A stretch of DNA of 64,000 bases from Pseudomonas sediminis (GCF_002741105.1 NZ_NIQU01000006.1:124001-188000); one strand, 5' to 3'; numbered from the stretch's first letter, positions 41,938 through 50,936 are shown. Numbers and translations are program-made. Notes: a model not told the origin generated them from the sequence alone.

Positions 41938-43113
41938 TCAGACTACCGCCAGCACCGGCTGACGCGATTCAGGCCAGGCGAAGCAGTGCTTGCCCGCTTC
42001 CTTGGCGCGATACATGGCCGTATCGGCCGCCGCGATAAGCCGGCGGCGATCTTCGCCATGTTCGGCATAACGCGCCAGACCAACGCTGACGCCCACCCGC
42101 ACCTCGGGAAAGTGCTCCAGCAAAGGCGTATCAAGCGCCTCGATCAGACGCCGTGCCAGGCGTTCGACAGCATCTGCATCACCTGCCGCAATGATTGCGA
42201 ACTCGTCCCCGCCCAGCCGTGCCAACACTTCACCTTCACGCATCAAACCCTGCCACCGTGCAACCACTGCCTTGAGTGTCGCGTCTCCAGCAGCATGGCC
42301 ATACTGATCGTTAATCGGCTTGAAGCCATCGAGATCGAGATAGAGCAACGCCACCTGGCGCTCTCCGCGCCTTGCGAGCGCCAAAGCCTGATCCAGCGTC
42401 TCGTTGAAGGCTCGTCGATTGGGTATCTGGGTGAGACTGTCGTGCTGCGACTCGAAGGCCAGTCGCTCAAGCAACTCGGCGCGCTCACTAAGGTCACGAC
42501 GTAAGTCGACAAACAGCAGCGTGAGCAGGCCGAGCATCAACAATGCACCGCCACCGCCACCCCATAGCGCCAGATACGAACGCCACTCCAGATCCGCTTT
42601 CTGTTCGGCAAGGGAAGCCTTTACGCCACGTTCGATATTGCCGATGCGTAAACGCATTTCATCCATGTAGAGCTTACCGACGTCCTCATCCAGCGTCCGC
42701 TGTACAGCGCTCTGTCCCTGCTCTCTGCGCACGGCTATGGTCTGTGCCAGTTCGCTGCGCTTGAGCTGGCTGAGTCTGGTGATAGCGTCAATATCAGGCT
42801 TGTAAGCCCTTAGGATATGGCTTTCAACAAGCAATGACAGGTGCTCGTCCAGTTGTTCGGTGGCCCGCTCATAAGGTTCGAGGTACTGAGGGTCGCTCGT
42901 GAGTAAATAGCCGCGCTGACCAATCTCGGCATCTTGGAGCATCGAAAGCAGTGAGGAGAGCCGGTACAGAGATCGATACAGATCTTGTACATCCCGACCG
43001 CTGGAGAGGCTGGCCTGACTCCCCCAGATTGCTCCAATGAGCAGCATCAGGCTCAAGTAAAACAGTGCCACCAGCGCGAGCAACTTGCGCTCTACACGAC
43101 CGACTGAGTTCAC
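41938..43113 (-). CDS. CHASE3-GGDEF diguanylate cyclase
   Basis: A 391-residue membrane protein with a first helix (about 12-30, ALVALFYLSLMLLIGAIW), a periplasmic CHASE3 domain (about 40-180, LQDAEIGQRGYLLTSDPQYL), a second helix (about 185-205) and a cytoplasmic GGDEF domain (about 230-385) with intact GGDEF near residue 300. It should make c-di-GMP in response to an extracytoplasmic cue. The start is taken as the GTG at 43113 (VNSVGRVERK), with GAGGTG 6 bases upstream; ATG 43155 is an alternative but lacks a ribosome site. No inhibitory RxxD motif was picked out with certainty. Confidence 0.88.
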   Translation of the reverse strand: MNSVGRVERKLLALVALFYLSLMLLIGAIWGSQASLSSGRDVQDLYRSLYRLSSLLSMLQDAEIGQRGYLLTSDPQYLEPYERATEQLDEHLSLLVESHILRAYKPDIDAITRLSQLKRSELAQTIAVRREQGQSAVQRTLDEDVGKLYMDEMRLRIGNIERGVKASLAEQKADLEWRSYLALWGGGGGALLMLGLLTLLFVDLRRDLSERAELLERLAFESQHDSLTQIPNRRAFNETLDQALALARRGERQVALLYLDLDGFKPINDQYGHAAGDATLKAVVARWQGLMREGEVLARLGGDEFAIIAAGDADAVERLARRLIEALDTPLLEHFPEVRVGVSVGLARYAEHGEDRRRLIAAADTAMYRAKEAGKHCFAWPESRQPVLAVV

Positions 43114-43461
43114 GGTGAACACCTCATGATTGGGCACTGCAAAGGCCGATACCATGCGCCTACAGTGACTATAGATGTCCACCAAACAGCTGCACAAGCG
43201 CCGCCCCGCAAAACGTTTGATAAAGAATCCGAAGCAGACTCAACATATACAATAATTGTACAAACGTACCTGATTCTGCCGTTGGCCATAGCAGAAAACC
43301 AAACGCCGCCAGCCGCTGAATGCAGCTGCAAATCGAGTCATCTAAGCTGCCCATCAAGCCCAATGCTGGCAAAAGAGAAGCGAGTCATTTATTCTCGCAA
43401 ACACTGTACAAAAAACCAGTTAATTACTGATCGACACGTATGAAGGCAGACGAGGTGATGA
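43114..43461. other. 348-base non-coding region with divergent promoters
   Basis: A+T-rich intergenic region between the CHASE3-GGDEF gene and yebG. It holds two overlapping palindromes near 43248-43263 (TACAATAATTGTA and TTGTACAA), likely near the cyclase promoter, and the LexA box before yebG. A 105-codon frame across it (43126-43443) has no ribosome site or recognisable protein. Confidence 0.6.
43404..43419 (+). promoter_or_regulatory. LexA (SOS) box upstream of yebG
   Basis: CTGTACAAAAAACCAG fits the LexA consensus CTG-N10-CAG with an A-rich core. It lies 42 bases before the yebG start, and yebG is an SOS gene in E. coli. Confidence 0.75.
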
Positions 43462-43725
43462 ATGGCCGTCGAAGTGGTGTACCGCAGCAGTCGCGATCCG
43501 GAGCGTTTGTTTATGGATAAGGCCGAAGCCGATCGTTACGACAAGATGCTGGAGCTGGCCGAGCGCCTGAGTGAGGTCCTACACAAGGCGGTGCCGTCCT
43601 TGAGCGAGGAACAGGGCGAGGAGCTGGGTATTTTCATGGCCAAGAATCGCGACGTCTTCGCCAAGGCGTTCAAGAGCCAGCCAGACGCACTTGACGAACT
43701 CGAGGCCGACGCAGCCAGCGAATGA
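43462..43725 (+). CDS. yebG: YebG family DNA-damage-inducible protein
   Basis: An 87-residue acidic protein whose N-terminus MAVEVVYRSSRDPERLFMDK and the following AEADRYDKMLELAERL match YebG, a small SOS-regulated protein of unknown biochemical function. Ribosome site GAGGTG is close to the ATG. The LexA box upstream supports both the identification and DNA-damage control. From memory P. aeruginosa also has it near the leucine dehydrogenase gene, as here. Confidence 0.9.
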   Translation: MAVEVVYRSSRDPERLFMDKAEADRYDKMLELAERLSEVLHKAVPSLSEEQGEELGIFMAKNRDVFAKAFKSQPDALDELEADAASE

Positions 43726-43768
43726 CCGAGCTCACAGGCCCCGCGCGCCCTGCGCAGGGCCTGGCGCG

Positions 43769-44011
43769 TCAGGCATCGCTGACTGGATAGTGCATCGCAG
43801 CTTGCTCCAGCCAGGCTGGCAAATCTCGTCGCTTGATGCCCTCACGTCGCGCACGGAGCAGTTGCTCGAGCATGTACCGGCGTTTGCGCTCATCGCCATC
43901 GGCAAGAGAAAGCGCCAGATCGCGATCACTCCACTGACGAATGCGGCGAAACAACCACCAGTGAAAGTACAGGCCAGCGGTGGTGGTGACGACGATAATG
44001 AAATAGTCCAT
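43769..44011 (-). CDS. Small membrane-anchored hypothetical protein (80 aa)
   Basis: An 80-residue protein with one N-terminal membrane segment (DYFIIVVTTTAGLYFHWWLF) followed by a basic cytoplasmic tail (LEQLLRARREGIKRRDLPAW). GGAGG is well placed before the ATG. It is convergent with yebG. I do not recognise a named family; the length and layout suggest a small regulatory or assembly protein of the inner membrane. Confidence 0.7.
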   Translation of the reverse strand: MDYFIIVVTTTAGLYFHWWLFRRIRQWSDRDLALSLADGDERKRRYMLEQLLRARREGIKRRDLPAWLEQAAMHYPVSDA

Positions 44012-44163
44012 GGTGAACCTCCTTCCAGCACGCTAATCGAGCTCGCATATAGCGCCAAGTGCAGCGTTGCCGCAGGTCGCTGCACCGTGCACCCATCAGT
44101 TCGACCAGGCGCCGCCTACCGATCACCTTCGCGCCCCCGAAGTTTGAACGGGCTCGGCAACCG

Positions 44164-45186
44164 CTAGGTGCGATAAAGCAGGCCCTCTGCCAGGTAGTCA
44201 GCGACTCGCGCCGGAGATCGTTTTTCAGCCTGGGCATGGGCGTAGATTTCGGTCAGGCGTCGGCTGATCTGCGCCAGGTGCGCGGTGATCGCCGCTAGTT
44301 CCTCGCCGCGATGACGCAGCGCCACGTAGATCAGCCCTCCGGCATTGAGCACGTAATCCGGCGCGTAGAGAATCCCGCGAGCTTCCAGCTGATCGGCCAC
44401 CTCAGGGCTTGCCAGCTGATTGTTGGCCGCTCCAGCCACCGCAGCGCAACGCAGATGGGCAACCGTCTGCGCATTCAGCACACCACCCAGGCCGCAGGGC
44501 GCGAGAATGTCGCAAGGCGTGGTAAGCAGCGCATCGCTGGTTATCGGGTGCGCCCCCAGTTGCTCGACAGCCAGTTGCACACGCCCGGCATCGAGGTCGC
44601 TCACCAACAGTTCCACGCCCGCGGCATGCAGCGCTTCGGCCAGGGCGAAGCCGACATTGCCCAGGCCCTGAATGGCGACTCGCAGCCCTTCCAGATCATC
44701 GCTGCCAAGGCGCGCCTGGGCGGTGGCGCGAATGCCCGCGAATACACCCAAGGCGGTGTGCGGTGACGGATCACCTTCACTGGTCGTACTGGTAGCGTGA
44801 TGGGTGTACTGGGCGATGCAATCCATGTCGGCGCTGGAGGTGCCACTGTCGATGGCGGTGATGTAACGGCCATTGAGGGTTTCGATAAAACGGCCGAAGG
44901 CTTCGAATAGCGCGGCGCGGCTCTGCAGATGAGCCGGGCGGATGATCACCGCCTTGCCGCCACCGTGATCGATCCCAGCCAACGCCGCCTTGTAGCTCAT
45001 ACCATGGGCAAGGCGGATGGCATCGCCAATGGCGCTTTGTTCATCGGCATAGGGTAGGTAGCGACAACCGCCGAGTGCTGGCCCGAAACGGGTGTTGTGA
45101 ATGGCGATAACGGCCTTGAGACCGCTGGCCGGATCCTCGGCCAGATGCAGGGCCTCGAGGCGGGCGGCTTCCATCATGCTGAACAT
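44164..45186 (-). CDS. ldh: Leucine dehydrogenase (Glu/Leu/Phe/Val dehydrogenase family)
   Basis: A 340-residue NAD-dependent amino acid dehydrogenase that oxidatively deaminates branched-chain amino acids. Visible are the substrate-binding loop GPALGGCRYLPY, catalytic Lys in HGGGKAVI, the DSGTSSADMD segment and the Rossmann motif IQGLGNVGFALAEAL. The length is that of leucine/phenylalanine dehydrogenases rather than glutamate dehydrogenase. Start 45186 (MFSMMEAARLE). It is divergent from a SirB1-family gene, as in P. aeruginosa. Confidence 0.88.
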   Translation of the reverse strand: MFSMMEAARLEALHLAEDPASGLKAVIAIHNTRFGPALGGCRYLPYADEQSAIGDAIRLAHGMSYKAALAGIDHGGGKAVIIRPAHLQSRAALFEAFGRFIETLNGRYITAIDSGTSSADMDCIAQYTHHATSTTSEGDPSPHTALGVFAGIRATAQARLGSDDLEGLRVAIQGLGNVGFALAEALHAAGVELLVSDLDAGRVQLAVEQLGAHPITSDALLTTPCDILAPCGLGGVLNAQTVAHLRCAAVAGAANNQLASPEVADQLEARGILYAPDYVLNAGGLIYVALRHRGEELAAITAHLAQISRRLTEIYAHAQAEKRSPARVADYLAEGLLYRT

Positions 45187-45286
45187 GGGCGAGCTCCCGG
45201 TTGGACTTCAGGCCTCAGTATAGGAGAGCCACACTGGACGACGACCTTGCCAGGAGCTAAAAGAGCAGAAGTCAGCGGAGAATGCG

Positions 45287-46090
45287 ATGAGCCCACGCCA
45301 AGCCTGCCTGCAGTGCCTGCAACGCGACCCTCCCGCCCTGTTCGAGGCGGCTCTGTGGATCGCTGCCGAACACGATGATCAGCTTCAGCCCGCGCAGATA
45401 CTGAGCGACCTGCACAGTTTGTTATTGCAGGTCAGCGCCGGGTTACCCGCCCTGCCCGCTCGCGAATTGGCACAGCCGCTGCTGCGCCGACTGGCAGAAC
45501 TCGACTATCAGGAAGACGACGAAGGCGTGACACGACCGCGCCATGCCCTGCTGCATGAAGTGTTACGCCGCCGACGCGGCCAACCGCTGCCCCTGGCGTT
45601 GATTGCACTGGAGTTGGCGCGCCGCCTGGATATTCCACTCCAGGGCGTGAATTTCCCTGGTCACTTCATGCTCCGTGTACCTGGCGCCGATCACCTGCTC
45701 GACCCTTGCGGCGGACGCCGCCTGTACACCCGCGACTGCCGTGATCAGCTCTATCGCCAGCTGGGCCCGGATGTCGAACTCAGCGCGGTGCACCTGCAGA
45801 CAGCCAATGCCGCTGACATGCTGCGACGCCTGTCGCGCAACCTGCGCCTGTTGCACATGCAGCACGATGCTCCGGAAGCAGCGCTCAAGGATGCCGAGCG
45901 CGTCCTGCAGCTCGGCCCGCCCAACCTGGTCGATCATCTGGCTCGGGCGGACGTCTATCGGCAACTGGATTGCCCACAGGGTGAGCGCTATGACATTGAG
46001 CACGCGCTGCTGTTCTGCGAGGAGGAAGGTTTGCGCCTGCAGTTGAGCCAGCGCTTGCGCAGCCTGGCACGTGCGCCAGCGATGCATTGA
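45287..46090 (+). CDS. SirB1-family transglutaminase-like/TPR protein
   Basis: A 267-residue cytoplasmic protein. The N-terminal part (about 20-185) is a SirB1-type transglutaminase-like domain with HALLHEVLRRRRGQPLPLAL and VNFPGHFMLRV holding the conserved His and Asp region; the C-terminal part (about 185-260) is a TPR-like helical repeat (EAALKDAERVLQLGPPN). The family usually lacks a proven enzyme activity. The usual catalytic Cys is not evident, so it may be a scaffold. Divergent from ldh. Confidence 0.82.
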   Translation: MSPRQACLQCLQRDPPALFEAALWIAAEHDDQLQPAQILSDLHSLLLQVSAGLPALPARELAQPLLRRLAELDYQEDDEGVTRPRHALLHEVLRRRRGQPLPLALIALELARRLDIPLQGVNFPGHFMLRVPGADHLLDPCGGRRLYTRDCRDQLYRQLGPDVELSAVHLQTANAADMLRRLSRNLRLLHMQHDAPEAALKDAERVLQLGPPNLVDHLARADVYRQLDCPQGERYDIEHALLFCEEEGLRLQLSQRLRSLARAPAMH

Positions 46091-46126
46091 CGCCGCCGCG
46101 TACGACAACCTCGAACCAGCGAAATA

Positions 46127-46483
46127 TCAGGCAGACGCCGCCAGGCTGTGAAAGCTGAAGTAGTAACGCAGCGCGTCGATCATCTCGACGTAGTCGGCAG
46201 GTGGCGCCACCAGAGCGAAGCCGGAATCGTAGACACCGGGATTGACGTCTTCACGGCACCACTGACAGTTGGCGGAGAAGTCGATGAAATGTATGCCATG
46301 CTGGCCTGGAATCTTCAGGCGCATGTCGAAGCGTGCGCCCACCAGCATCGGCAACTGACTGATCAGCATCAGACCGTCGAGGGAGACATTGCCGATGGAG
46401 CCCATCGGTTTGTCGGTAATGCGATTGAACACCTTCAGGTAGTAGGGCAACTGATGGCGTTCGATTCGGCGCTGGCTACGCAT
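46127..46483 (-). CDS. PilZ domain protein
   Basis: A 118-residue single PilZ domain, a c-di-GMP receptor fold. The N-terminal arginine motif reads RSQRRIERHQLPYYL and the second binding motif NVSLDG (consensus N/DxSxxG) follows at about residue 32. It could act as a c-di-GMP-dependent effector for motility or exopolysaccharide, binding a partner protein. The many diguanylate cyclases nearby fit, but no direct partner is adjacent. Confidence 0.85.
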   Translation of the reverse strand: MRSQRRIERHQLPYYLKVFNRITDKPMGSIGNVSLDGLMLISQLPMLVGARFDMRLKIPGQHGIHFIDFSANCQWCREDVNPGVYDSGFALVAPPADYVEMIDALRYYFSFHSLAASA

Positions 46484-46542
46484 AGTGGCAAATCGCTACA
46501 AAGGGACTTGAGTATGGCCCTACTACGACCACTTAACCACCC

Positions 46543-46965
46543 TCAAGAACAGCGTTGAGCTATCCGCTCGCGCAACTGGCGACGAGCGGTGTCGGTTTCT
46601 TCATCACTGTAGTAGATGCGCTCGCCGCCGGCGCCTTCGCGATAGTAGCGAAAACCCTCCGGCATCTGCGCCAGGTGTCGGCGCAGATCGCGGCATTCAC
46701 TGGCCCGCTCTTCGCGCTGCGCAGTTGCTGTCGCCGCAGCCTGTTGTTGCTCTTCACGCCGCGCATCGTAGAAACGCTGACGGCGCTCCTCACGCTCACG
46801 CGTATGTTGGTCGCGCTCGATCACCTGCGGCTTCACCTGCACGGTTTCAGCCCCGGCCACGGGCCTTTGGCCAAAATGCACCCGCCCCTGCTCGTCCGTC
46901 CAGCGATAGATTTCCGCCGTGACCAGCGTGGGCAGCAGTGCAGCAATCAACAACCAGTAGCGCAT
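46543..46965 (-). CDS. DUF4124 domain-containing exported protein
   Basis: A 140-residue protein with a signal peptide (MRYWLLIAALLPTLVTAE) and the DUF4124 motif EIYRWTDEQGRVHFGQRP just after it, then a long charged coiled-coil-like region rich in Glu and Arg (about 45-95). It is probably periplasmic; function unknown. The ATG at 46965 is chosen because GGAGG is 6 bases before it, whereas the ATG two codons earlier overlaps that site. Confidence 0.82.
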   Translation of the reverse strand: MRYWLLIAALLPTLVTAEIYRWTDEQGRVHFGQRPVAGAETVQVKPQVIERDQHTREREERRQRFYDARREEQQQAAATATAQREERASECRDLRRHLAQMPEGFRYYREGAGGERIYYSDEETDTARRQLRERIAQRCS

Positions 46966-47039
46966 GTTCATCCTCCATGAGAGACATACGCCAGCTTATA
47001 CCGCCACGCGCCCCTGAAGAACGCCGAACGACCGAAGGC

Positions 47040-47414
47040 TCAGAGTGTGGCCGGGCTGACCTTGGCTGCCGGCGCCGGGCTGTGATGCCCCAACTGCTCC
47101 AGCGTCTGCAGACGCGCGCGGGCGCGGTAGGCGTACTCGCTGGCCGGATAGCGCGTGATGATGAACTGGTAAGTCTGCGCGGCATCGACGAACAGGCTCT
47201 CGCGCTCCAGGCATTGACCGCGCAACAGGGAAATCTCCGGCTGCAGGTAATTGCGCGAGCGGCTCTTGCGCTCGGCCTGCGACAGCTCCAGCGCGACCTG
47301 CGCACAATCACCTTCGTTGTAGGCGCGGTAGGCGTTGTTCAGATGATGGTCGAGCGAGACACGGGTACAGCCCGTGGCAACCAGGGCCACGGCCAGAATG
47401 ATCAGGGTACGCAT
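47040..47414 (-). CDS. Lipoprotein with TPR-like repeat
   Basis: A 124-residue protein with a lipoprotein signal (MRTLIILAVALVATGC, cysteine at 16 as the lipidation site) and a helical repeat region (YNEGDCAQVALELSQAERKS; AAQTYQFIITRYPASEYAYR) like tetratricopeptide units of envelope-assembly proteins. GGAGGAATT precedes the ATG. Position +2 after Cys is Thr, consistent with outer-membrane sorting. Function unknown; part of the same-strand group with the DUF4124 gene, 74 bases apart. Confidence 0.8.
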   Translation of the reverse strand: MRTLIILAVALVATGCTRVSLDHHLNNAYRAYNEGDCAQVALELSQAERKSRSRNYLQPEISLLRGQCLERESLFVDAAQTYQFIITRYPASEYAYRARARLQTLEQLGHHSPAPAAKVSPATL

Positions 47415-47567
47415 GGGCAATTCCTCCAATGAGCAGTGTATCGACAGCCGAGGGAAAAACTGAACAGCGATAGTTGTTCTGGAAACGCCCCGCATGACGC
47501 CATTGCCTCACCTTTTTGTCCGCGCCAGCGCCACGACCACTCGCCCTCTCGAACCAGCGCCAAATCG

Positions 47568-47581
47568 CTGATCCATATCAA
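47568..47581 (+). promoter_or_regulatory. ANR/FNR-type box upstream of the universal stress gene
   Basis: CTGATCCATATCAA matches TTGAT-N4-ATCAA in 9 of 10 defined positions. It is centred about 66 bases before the ATG, so a start site about 41 bases downstream would fit class II activation under low oxygen. Confidence 0.65.
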
Positions 47582-47640
47582 TGCCGCTTGCCTGAACATG
47601 GCCTGTAATGCAGGCACAGACTCCAGGTGAGGACGCTGCC

Positions 47641-48549
47641 ATGAAACTGCAACGGCTGATGGTCGTCATCGACGCCGAACACCAGCAACAACCGGCTCTG
47701 CAGCGGGCCGTCGAAGTGGCGCGCGAGACCGGCGCCGCCCTGCACTTGCTGCAGGTCGAGTATCACCCGAGCCTGGAAAGCGGCCTGTTGGACAGCCGCC
47801 TGCTCGACCGCACCCGCGAAACCATCGTGCGGCAAGGCTGCGAGGCACTGCGCACCAGCGTCGCGCACCTGAGCGCTGAAGGACTCCAGATCGAAGTCGA
47901 TGTGCGCTGGGGCAAACGCCGCCACGAGGAGATACTTTCACGCGTCGCGGGGCTGCAACCGGACATCCTGTTTAAATCGACCCATCCCAGCAGTGCGCTG
48001 CGCCGTCTGATATTCAGTGATACCAGCTGGCAACTGATCCGCCGCTGTCCGGTGCCGCTGTGGCTGGTGCACGACGCCGAATCTCGCGGCAAACGCCTGT
48101 GCGCCGCGCTGGACCCGCTGCACAGTGCCGACAAACCTGCCGCCCTCGATCATCAGTTGATTCGCACCAGCCAGGCTCTGCAGACTGCGCTTGGCTTGCA
48201 AGCCGAGTACCTGCACGCGCAGGCACCGCTGCCACGCTCGCTGCTGTTCGACGCCGAGGTAGCGCAGGAATATGAAGACTACGTGACCCAGTGCAGCCGT
48301 GAGCACCGCGAGGCCTTCGACAAACTGATCGCCCAGCACGCCATCGATAGAGCGCAAGCCCACCTGCAGGAAGGTTTTGCCGAGGAAGTCATCCCGCGTT
48401 TCGTGCGTGAGCACAATATCGGCCTGCTGGTAATGGGCGCCATCGCCCGCGGCCATCTGGACAGCCTGCTGATCGGCCACACCGAAGAGCGGGTGCTGGA
48501 ACGCGTCGAGTGCGATCTGCTGGTGATCAAACCGGAGCACAAAGGGTAG
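47641..48549 (+). CDS. Universal stress protein, tandem UspA domains (UspE-like)
   Basis: A 302-residue cytoplasmic protein with two UspA domains. The first starts KLQRLMVVIDAEHQQQPALQ; the second ends with MGAIARGHLDSLLIGHTEERVL, close to the ATP-binding G-2x-G-9x-G-S/T pattern. UspE-type proteins support survival in stress and anaerobic conditions. Start 47641 has GAGGA 8 bases upstream. The ANR/FNR-type box before it indicates induction by oxygen limitation, as reported for several Pseudomonas usp genes. It lies upstream of pykA, as in P. aeruginosa. Confidence 0.9.
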   Translation: MKLQRLMVVIDAEHQQQPALQRAVEVARETGAALHLLQVEYHPSLESGLLDSRLLDRTRETIVRQGCEALRTSVAHLSAEGLQIEVDVRWGKRRHEEILSRVAGLQPDILFKSTHPSSALRRLIFSDTSWQLIRRCPVPLWLVHDAESRGKRLCAALDPLHSADKPAALDHQLIRTSQALQTALGLQAEYLHAQAPLPRSLLFDAEVAQEYEDYVTQCSREHREAFDKLIAQHAIDRAQAHLQEGFAEEVIPRFVREHNIGLLVMGAIARGHLDSLLIGHTEERVLERVECDLLVIKPEHKG

Positions 48550-48620
48550 TGCACAGGAACAATGACTACAGCTGAAGGGCGTAGTAGCCTCCCGAACATA
48601 GTTCACTAGGGAGTTCGTGC

Positions 48621-50072
48621 ATGACCTTTCGCCGCACCAAAATCGTCGCCACCCTGGGCCCGGCCAGCAGCTCGCCGGAAGTACTGGAGCAACTGATCCT
48701 CGCCGGTCTCGACGTGGCCCGTCTGAACTTCTCCCACGGCACGCCGGACGACCACAAGGCGCGCGCCGCCCTGGTTCGCGAGCTGGCCGCCAAGCACGGC
48801 CGCCATGTTGCCCTGCTCGGCGACCTGCAAGGCCCGAAGATCCGCATCGCCAAGTTCGAAAACAAGCGTATCGAGCTCAAGGACGGCGACCTGTTCCGAC
48901 TCTCCTCCAGCCACTCGCGCACGGCCGGCACCCAGGAAGTGGTCGGCATCGACTACCCGGCGCTGATCCAGGACTGCGGTGTCGGTGACGAACTGCTGCT
49001 CGACGACGGCCGCGTGGTCATGCGCGTCGAACTCAAAGGTGCCGATGAACTGCACTGCCGCGTACTGATCGGCGGTCCGCTGTCGGACAACAAGGGCATC
49101 AACCGCCGCGGTGGTGGTCTCACCGCGCCTGCCCTGACCGAGAAGGACATGGTCGACATCAAGGTTGCCGCCGAGATGGACCTGGACTACCTGGCCGTGT
49201 CCTTCCCGCGTGATGCCGCCGACATGGACTACGCCCGCCGCCTGCTCACCGAAGCCGGCGGTACCGCCTGGCTGGTGGCCAAGATCGAGCGCGCCGAAGC
49301 CGTGGCCGATGACGAAGCGCTGGACGGCCTGATCCGCGCCAGTGACGCGGTGATGGTCGCCCGTGGCGACCTGGCCGTGGAAATCGGCGACGCCGAACTG
49401 GTCGGTATCCAGAAGAAAATCATCGCCCACGCCCGACGCCTGAACAAAGCCGTGATCACTGCCACGCAGATGATGGAGTCGATGATCCACAGCCCGATGC
49501 CGACTCGCGCCGAAGTCTCCGACGTGGCCAACGCCGCGCTGGACTACACCGACGCAGTGATGCTGTCGGCCGAGAGCGCCGCTGGGGAATACCCGGTCGA
49601 AGCCGTGCAGGCCATGGCCCGCGTGTGCCTGGGCGCCGAGAAGCACCCGACCAGCAAGCAGTCCAGCCACCGCCTGGGCCGCACCTTCGAGCGCTGCGAC
49701 GAAAGCATCGCCCTGGCGACCATGTACACCGCCAACCACTTCCCCGGCGTGAAGGCAATCATCAGCCTCACCGAGAGTGGCTACAGCCCGCTGATCATGT
49801 CGCGCATCCGCTCGTCGATCCCGATCTTCGCCTTCACCCCGCACCGTGAAGCCCAGGCCCGCGTGGCACTGTTCCGTGGCGTATACACCGTGCCGTTCGA
49901 CCCGGCCTCGCTGCCAGCGAACAAGGTTAGCCAGGCGGCGGTGGACGAACTGCTCAAGCGCGGCGTGGTCGAGCCGGGCGACTGGGTGATCCTGACCAAG
50001 GGTGACAGCTACCACGGTACCGGCGGCACCAACACCATGAAGATCCTGCATGTCGGCGACCAGATGGTGTGA
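48621..50072 (+). CDS. pykA: Pyruvate kinase
   Basis: A 483-residue pyruvate kinase converting phosphoenolpyruvate and ADP to pyruvate and ATP. Motifs are KIVATLGPASSSPEVLEQLI at the N-terminus, RLNFSHG, the active-site lysine in AKIERAEAV, MVARGDLAVEIG and the ATQMMESMI block; the C-terminal allosteric domain ends NTMKILHVGDQMV. Ribosome site AGGGAG is present. A strong terminator follows at 50083-50119. The second-type pyk (pykF) is not in the window. Confidence 0.95.
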   Translation: MTFRRTKIVATLGPASSSPEVLEQLILAGLDVARLNFSHGTPDDHKARAALVRELAAKHGRHVALLGDLQGPKIRIAKFENKRIELKDGDLFRLSSSHSRTAGTQEVVGIDYPALIQDCGVGDELLLDDGRVVMRVELKGADELHCRVLIGGPLSDNKGINRRGGGLTAPALTEKDMVDIKVAAEMDLDYLAVSFPRDAADMDYARRLLTEAGGTAWLVAKIERAEAVADDEALDGLIRASDAVMVARGDLAVEIGDAELVGIQKKIIAHARRLNKAVITATQMMESMIHSPMPTRAEVSDVANAALDYTDAVMLSAESAAGEYPVEAVQAMARVCLGAEKHPTSKQSSHRLGRTFERCDESIALATMYTANHFPGVKAIISLTESGYSPLIMSRIRSSIPIFAFTPHREAQARVALFRGVYTVPFDPASLPANKVSQAAVDELLKRGVVEPGDWVILTKGDSYHGTGGTNTMKILHVGDQMV

Positions 50073-50082
50073 TCCACCCTTG

Positions 50083-50119
50083 AACGCAAAAGGCCGCTCA
50101 TCGAGCGGCCTTTTGCGTT
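50083..50119. terminator. Strong bidirectional terminator after pykA
   Basis: Perfect 17-bp stem (50083-50099 with 50103-50119) around a 3-base loop. The stem contains AAAA/TTTT tracts on both sides, so it can end pykA and the convergent isochorismatase-family gene. Confidence 0.9.
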
Positions 50120-50133
50120 TCAGCAGCCTCGTT

Positions 50134-50748
50134 TCACTTCTGGTTGTAGCTTTGGATCAGGTTGGCGTATGCCGGCAGGTGACCACCAAGAATGCCGCCG
50201 AACCCCTCGACATCGTTACGCCAGTCACGATGCAGTTCGCCACCGACGCTGAACCAGTTGAGCAGTTGGGCACCGGCATGAGCCATACGCGCCAAGGCAG
50301 CATCGCGCACCGCGGTGTTGAAGGTGCCGGAAGCGTCCGTCACCACGAATACGTCATAACCAGCCTCCAGCGCGGAGAGAGTGGGAAATGCCACGCAAAC
50401 GTCGGTAACCACACCGGCAATGATCAGTTGCTTGCGCCCAGTGGCCTTGATCGCGTTGACGAAGTCCTCATTATCCCAAGCATTGATCTGCCCCGGACGA
50501 GCGATATAGGGCGCGTCGGGAAACATGGCCTTGAGCTCCGGCACGATCGGCCCGTTCGGCCCGGTTTCGAAGCTGGTGGTAAGAATGGTCGGCAGCTTGA
50601 AGAACTTGGCGATATCCGCCAGCGCCATGACGTTGTTCTTGAACTCGTCGGGCGAATAGTCGCGTACCAGCGAGAGCAAACCGGCCTGGTGATCGATCAA
50701 CAATACGACGGCATCGTCCTTGTCCAAACGCTTGTAAGTGAAAGCCAT
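50134..50748 (-). CDS. Isochorismatase-family cysteine hydrolase (YcaC-like)
   Basis: A 204-residue alpha/beta hydrolase of the isochorismatase-like superfamily, closest in feel to YcaC. Asp19 in LLIDHQAG and the nucleophilic Cys118 in GVVTDVCVAF are in place. Substrate unknown; YcaC has no settled physiological substrate. Start 50748 follows AGGAG. It is divergent from a LysR gene across 188 bases and may be controlled by it. Confidence 0.88.
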   Translation of the reverse strand: MAFTYKRLDKDDAVVLLIDHQAGLLSLVRDYSPDEFKNNVMALADIAKFFKLPTILTTSFETGPNGPIVPELKAMFPDAPYIARPGQINAWDNEDFVNAIKATGRKQLIIAGVVTDVCVAFPTLSALEAGYDVFVVTDASGTFNTAVRDAALARMAHAGAQLLNWFSVGGELHRDWRNDVEGFGGILGGHLPAYANLIQSYNQK

Positions 50749-50936
50749 GGGAAAACTCCTGTACGGTGATGAGGCTGAACCTCGAGACCATTGCAATCTC
50801 GAAGGACGCTCAGCCTAGTGGCCAAGGCCGCTGACAATCGACCGCGCAGAGGGAAAATAGCTTTTCGAAAAAACCGAACAAAAAACCGCGGCGAAGGCAT
50901 TACCCTCACCTCATCGAATCGATGGGACACCCGCAT

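Noticed and set aside
43126..43443. 105-codon frame across the cyclase-yebG intergenic region
   Set aside because: Spans the LexA box and both promoters, no ribosome site, no domain.
48606..50051. 481-codon open frame antisense to pykA
   Set aside because: Shadow of high-GC codon bias; pykA on the plus strand has full motifs and a ribosome site, while this translation has His/Gly/Val-rich composition without domains.
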